Assembly (NCBI GenBank): GCA_030248295.1
Contig: JASANH010000695.1
Span: 1-64,000, forward strand
DNA length: 64,000 nt
Direction of reading: 5' to 3'
Origin: Mesodorylaimus sp. YZB2_4
Lineage: Eukaryota > Nematoda > Enoplea > Dorylaimida > Dorylaimidae
In this document: positions 60,101 through 64,000 of the stretch, piece after piece
How the letters are laid out: each line of letters opens with the position of its first letter
Position numbering within the stretch: the stretch's first letter is position 1
Position numbers and translations under genes: made by a program
The notes under the pieces: model-generated
Databases searched by the model: none
Told to the model about the DNA's origin: nothing
What the model saw: the letters and a program-made list of their open reading frames with translations, nothing else

Positions 60101-62272
60101 CACGTGTTACAAAATTCTTTATTGCATAATCGGCAATAAGCTGTCGATTTGTGCGCCATCCCATCTTCGTCCGTGCTGCTCGACGTCCCACCATTGACCA
60201 CTTTCTGAGTACCATTTTGGGCTGCCGTTGACTCGGCGGGCGTCAACAATTCACTGACGGCGTCCGTTCCAGTCTCGCTGCCGTGATATCGAAGGAAATG
60301 TTCGAAAAACTCTGCTTCGTTGGTGGATGGAGCAGTGCACAAAGGACAGTGCAGGCCTTGGTTCGACGCCTGATCACCACTCGACGATCGGACATGTTCC
60401 GTGACACCATTCGAAAAGGGACCGTTTTCGGCCATTGCTTCGCTCATTGATTGAATTGGTTCTTTCGGGATCTGAAACGACCGAATTTTTTCAGATGGAA
60501 TCGAGCGCGAATTTATATTTTCTAGACAAACTGGTCGTTCGACAAGGAACCAAGAAGAATTAGCTGACGAAGTGCCAAGTCGATCAGAAATGTCGACGAG
60601 CACACACGCGAGTCCCGGCGAGCGATTCTGTGGCCCGTGGTCCTTAAAAGCGACCTGCTCTCTCTCTCGTGTATGCACACTCGAGATGCTACTAACTTCC
60701 CGCGACTGCTACCCCTTTGTCAAAGTGACGACCAGACCCGATCATCATCGGCCGACACCAACATGTTGACCCGTTTATTATCGCTAATCACTTTCCCCAA
60801 TCCATGTTTACCAGTTTGCGTGACAGGATGCGCTTCCCGATAGCGTCAAGACCTTTGTGCTATTCCGCGCCGATAATTGGAACGTGCGTACGAGGTACAA
60901 ACTTTGCGACGGAAGTCACACCTAAGCACCAAAGGGGACCATTTTCTTTGTTCATTTTACGAATATAAGTCAAAAATGATAAATTCGATCTAGACTAATC
61001 GGATGACGCCCACCCAATGCCTAATTTGGCTTTCCAACAAGCATCGCTGAGAACACGCACTTTACACTGTTTCGAGCCAAACAGGTTCGGTCGGAATGTT
61101 TGTCAGTGTAATGCTTGTGTCTGGGGGACGCTCGTTCTGCTGACGTGAGACGAGACTAGCTGGCTGCAGGTGACTAGCACAAGCATAGAAGGCAGCCGAG
61201 ATGACGCAAGTGTCCAGAGCACGATGGAGGGAAAGGGGCGATCACACTTCTGCTTGCCCCCAGCCAACGCCTCGTGGTCACTTAGGCTCGTTCATTCTTT
61301 ATTAAACAGGAAAAACGTCGTAATCCTCATCGCTTCGTCCACTGACCAAATCTCGCCAAGCTCCCACATTTAAACAAAAGGCACTGGACCTAGGCCCTCG
61401 GTTATAATCGCCCCGTCGTCGCATCCCCGAGCTACGGCTCAAAAACAAAAATCATCCAACAATCCGAGACGCGCGTTTCTAATTTTCGCCCAGACGGGCT
61501 CTCGTAGGCCAACTGCTCTAAAACCCGTCGGTCGCCGGTTGACCAATGTCCACTCTGTGCACGCTGCAGTGGAAACGGGTTGAAACTTCTAATTTTGACC
61601 CACCCTAGAGGCGAGTATTTTTTGCGATTCGGTCCGCTCTGACCATTGCACAATCCCCCCTCCGGGACGACCCAGTCGAGGTATTAGAGCCAACTTGACC
61701 CCGATGACGTAACGGGCGTCTCGGCACGGCTGTTTGCACAATGCAAAGGAAAAAGCGAATCGTTTCGACACAAACAACTGTCTACACCGTCCGATAGACA
61801 TTCAAATTCGATACGCCTATACTAAAACTCGAACACATTGAACCCCCGCCGACGTTCCGTCCATCTCTTCTCTGGCCAGATAATGACGGTCTTGGAAGAA
61901 AAAACAGCACAGACGATGGCGAAAAAATGAAATTGGAGAAACGCAAAAACAAGGTGTGCCCAAAATCGATGCGACTTACGGAAAAATACTCACGTTTATC
62001 GATAATCAGAAAAATTAATAAAAGGATAAAAATATTTTTAATGTGACGTGACTCACCTCGGAATCAACATTTGGTTGGTTGTGATTCTGTTTCGGGCGCA
62101 AACTCAGATCTTGTGGTGCCAGTTCGGACTCGACATCGGCCTGTGGACTGGTCGAGGAGAGGGGAGGGGACAGGTTGGTCGGGCAATAGTCACTGCTGCC
62201 ACTCGATCGAGTCAGATCGGTTCGTTCATCGGTCGATGACTGATCGTGGCGATGGAACATGCTGAGCATCAT
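54110..62272 (-). CDS. Large nuclear protein with 14 C2H2 zinc fingers and a PxDLS motif
   Basis: Exons in transcript order: 62272-62057, 60471-60091, 59041-56255 and 54889-54110, all phase 0, giving 1387 residues. I do not recognise a named orthologue. The start is the first ATG of an exon whose upstream frame lacks an ATG. Residues 53-57 are PQDLS, a match to the PxDLS motif that recruits the CtBP corepressor. Fourteen C2H2 fingers are visible: two in exon 2 (the second completed in exon 3), nine more within exon 3, one split across exons 3 and 4, and two in exon 4. Four fingers form a distinct family with an extra Cys: CNKEFCNTWFLKTH, CQKEFCNKYFLRTH, CQKEFCSKYFLKVH and CNKELCNKYFLRTH, each followed by a second zinc-binding His and then GI. 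Between fingers lie long Ser/Asn/Gln-rich and Ala-rich linkers. A DNA-binding transcriptional repressor is inferred. Intron 3 holds a hAT MITE. Confidence 0.85.
55519..55890. mobile_element. 372-bp hAT MITE with perfect 8-bp target duplication
   Basis: The left end is TAGCGTTCGTTCGGGA; the complement of the right end is CAGCGTTCATTCGGGA. CACGTGAC flanks both sides exactly (55511-55518 and 55891-55898). Next to the ends are ATCCCGATCCCGA blocks. It lies in intron 3 of the zinc-finger gene, and no coding frame is present. The ends are related to those of the hAT elements at 22954 and 24921 but form a second subfamily (TTCGGGA in place of ACCGGGG). Confidence 0.9.
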
Positions 62273-64000
62273 TTTCCACTCACCCACAATCCAAATGATT
62301 TATTCCTTTTATCTAAAAATATGACTGATCTAAAACTATTTTAGTTTTTTGTACATTTTAGTTACAAATGACACAGCTAAACTTTTTAGTGATTTCCAGA
62401 AAAACAGGTTGAAAATAAATTAAATGTTACATAAATCGCCGAAATTGGAAAAAGTTGGAGTTGGACAGAATTTATTCTCCAGAAATTTTAGAATTTCTTA
62501 CGATTAGCTAGCGCACACGTAGAAAAGTCGAAAAAGGTGATATTTTCCGAGCAAACTAGAAAATAAAAGCTAGAAACCAACGAAATTCAATTTAGTCCGC
62601 ATCGAAAGCAAGGATTCAATTTTGAGTTATTAGTTGAGAAAAAAACTTTGAAGCCAAACGTGGCGAAAATGCTTATTGGAAAATGGGATGTGATAAGCTA
62701 TCAGTCTTCAACAAAACATTCTGCAAAGGGCGAGTCGAACATTTTATGCAAGCTATGGTTTAAAAATATTGAAAAAAGTATAAGCAAGAATGAATAAAAG
62801 CGCCTCGAGTTCGTCTAGTTCGCCAAAAGCATTCCCATTCGAAATACGAAAATGACATTTTTATAGATTTTTATTCGAATAAGACAATAAAATGACCAGA
62901 ACCATTGTTCTTGAAGAATTAGCCCCGTTAATGACAGAAGCTTCGCAGAAATGTGCAGCTACACAACGGAGGTGCAGTCGTGGTGGGCAGAGCAGGCAGT
63001 CACTGCTCGAGAGCCAACACATTTCCGAGCTATGTTGGGCAGTAGTGGCCAATCGAAGCTTAGGACGAGAGCAATAATTCAAGTTTCGTTAAGCGCATTT
63101 GAAAATGAAAATATACATATTGGGGGGGGGGGGGGGCGGTTAGCTCACTCGGACTCGGGCGAGGAAGGATACCGGCGTTTTTGTGGTGGTACATATGCAC
63201 TGGCCGTGGCCATATATGGACTAGGAGGGGGCGAGCGCCTCAAGTAAATTATGGCGGCGACCGGCGAGTCGATATTAATTGAATTGAAATACCTGCATAT
63301 ATGTAGTAGGGCGGAACGGGGACGCCGGTGGCTAACACGCTGGCTAGCCATCAAATACAACACGCGCAAAATATATTTCTAAACTCGCCAACTCCTTGTA
63401 TCAGTCAGAAGCAGACTCGAATATTGGACAAACGTGTTTTTCAATAAAAAAAACTCAAAGTGCGGCTATTTAAAATTTTAATAAAGGCTTGCGCTAGCGA
63501 TGGACGAAGCCTAGTTTCCATGTCCGGCGGCCTGGGCTCGGATGCAGTGCAGTCGGGCGCCGAATCGAAGCTAAGAACTGAACTTTTCCTGAACATAGGC
63601 AACGAAAGATAGCAATTTCGAGGAAAGAGGAGGAGGCAAATTTTCTAACTCGATTGCCGATTCATTCGACCCTTTTTAAAGCATAAAATATAAAAACAAT
63701 TTTAGCTGTAGACGCGGCCTCGAAACGGTCAAACGAGCGGAATGGGTTCCATGAAACGGAAGGCAACATAGGTTCTTCGCCTAGTTTCCTTTTTCCTCTT
63801 GTTCTAATATAAAACATTGACAAACGTCATACATTTGGCCACCGTGAACACGCATTGATTGGCCTTCATATTAGCCAGTAAAGTTTTCATGAAAATTACA
63901 TCGAAAAAGAAAATTAGTCCGGGCCACGACTTCGTGCCAGTCAACCAAATTGACTGAGTACCATATATTTCGAAATCATAAAAACACTATCCGCTTCGAG
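62273..64000. other. Region upstream of the zinc-finger gene
   Basis: AT-rich at 62290-62900. No gene is supported. A 15-base mono-G tract lies at 63122-63136. The promoter and any 5' non-coding exon of the zinc-finger gene should lie here. The short frames at 62892-63077 and 62951-63247 have no protein character. Confidence 0.4.
63122..63136 (+). repeat. 15-base mono-G tract
   Basis: Fifteen consecutive G residues upstream of the zinc-finger gene. Confidence 0.9.

Overview
The window is animal nuclear DNA. It carries multi-exon genes with short GT-AG introns whose acceptors are mostly TTTCAG or TTTTTAG, and metazoan genes for lysosomal LAMP proteins, COP9 signalosome subunit 9, PARP, ALDH8A1 and a many-fingered C2H2 protein. 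Long mono-G tracts and two tRNA-like repeats with a long variable region are reminiscent of nematodes. I would say ecdysozoan, perhaps nematode, but the species cannot be fixed from the sequence. Gene models below were built by hand: exon phases sum to complete frames, and junctions were checked against remembered human family members.

Layout. 1-2603: repeats, including the end of a dispersed repeat (copy A). 2604-9258: a tandem pair of LAMP-type lysosomal membrane glycoprotein genes (+) with the same five-exon, same-phase structure; their introns hold a foldback element and a second copy (B) of the dispersed repeat. 9855-10169: COPS9, a 57-residue acidic microprotein (+). 10579-15327: mitochondrial PNPase, PNPT1 (+), whose first intron carries a hAT-like element. 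15471-16102 (-): the 3' part of a single-pass membrane protein gene. 17630-22480: MCM7 (+, 12 exons). 22646-29488 (-): a PARP2-like ADP-ribosyltransferase (10 exons), convergent with MCM7 and divergent from ALDH8A1 (29906-31729, +). 31964-33237: a MULE-type DNA transposon with a perfect 9-bp target duplication, ending 46 bases before the start codon of DPH2 (33284-36854, +). 36855-40330: repeat-rich DNA with a tRNA-like gene. 40336-47843: a Ty3/Gypsy LTR retrotransposon with both LTRs and a 5-bp target duplication, broken by stop codons. 47849-54109: gene-poor DNA with a cluster of a conserved decamer. 54110-62272 (-): a 1387-residue protein with 14 C2H2 zinc fingers and a PxDLS motif. 62273-64000: no gene seen.

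The host genes are mostly housekeeping: DNA replication (MCM7), DNA damage signalling (PARP), mitochondrial RNA processing (PNPT1), ubiquitin ligase control (COPS9), diphthamide synthesis (DPH2), kynurenine/NAD metabolism (ALDH8A1) and lysosomal membrane (LAMPs). They do not form an operon. The notable arrangements are the tandem LAMP pair, the 417-bp divergent PARP/ALDH8A1 promoter and the tightly spaced convergent MCM7/PARP 3' ends.

Mobile DNA is the other theme. Several non-autonomous hAT elements with TAGNG-type ends and 8-bp duplications sit in introns, one nested in another repeat, together with TA-flanked, foldback and MULE-type elements. The strongest unexplained signal is the decamer AGTGTAAAGT (or its complement), found ten times, eight of them between 49.2 and 54.1 kb.
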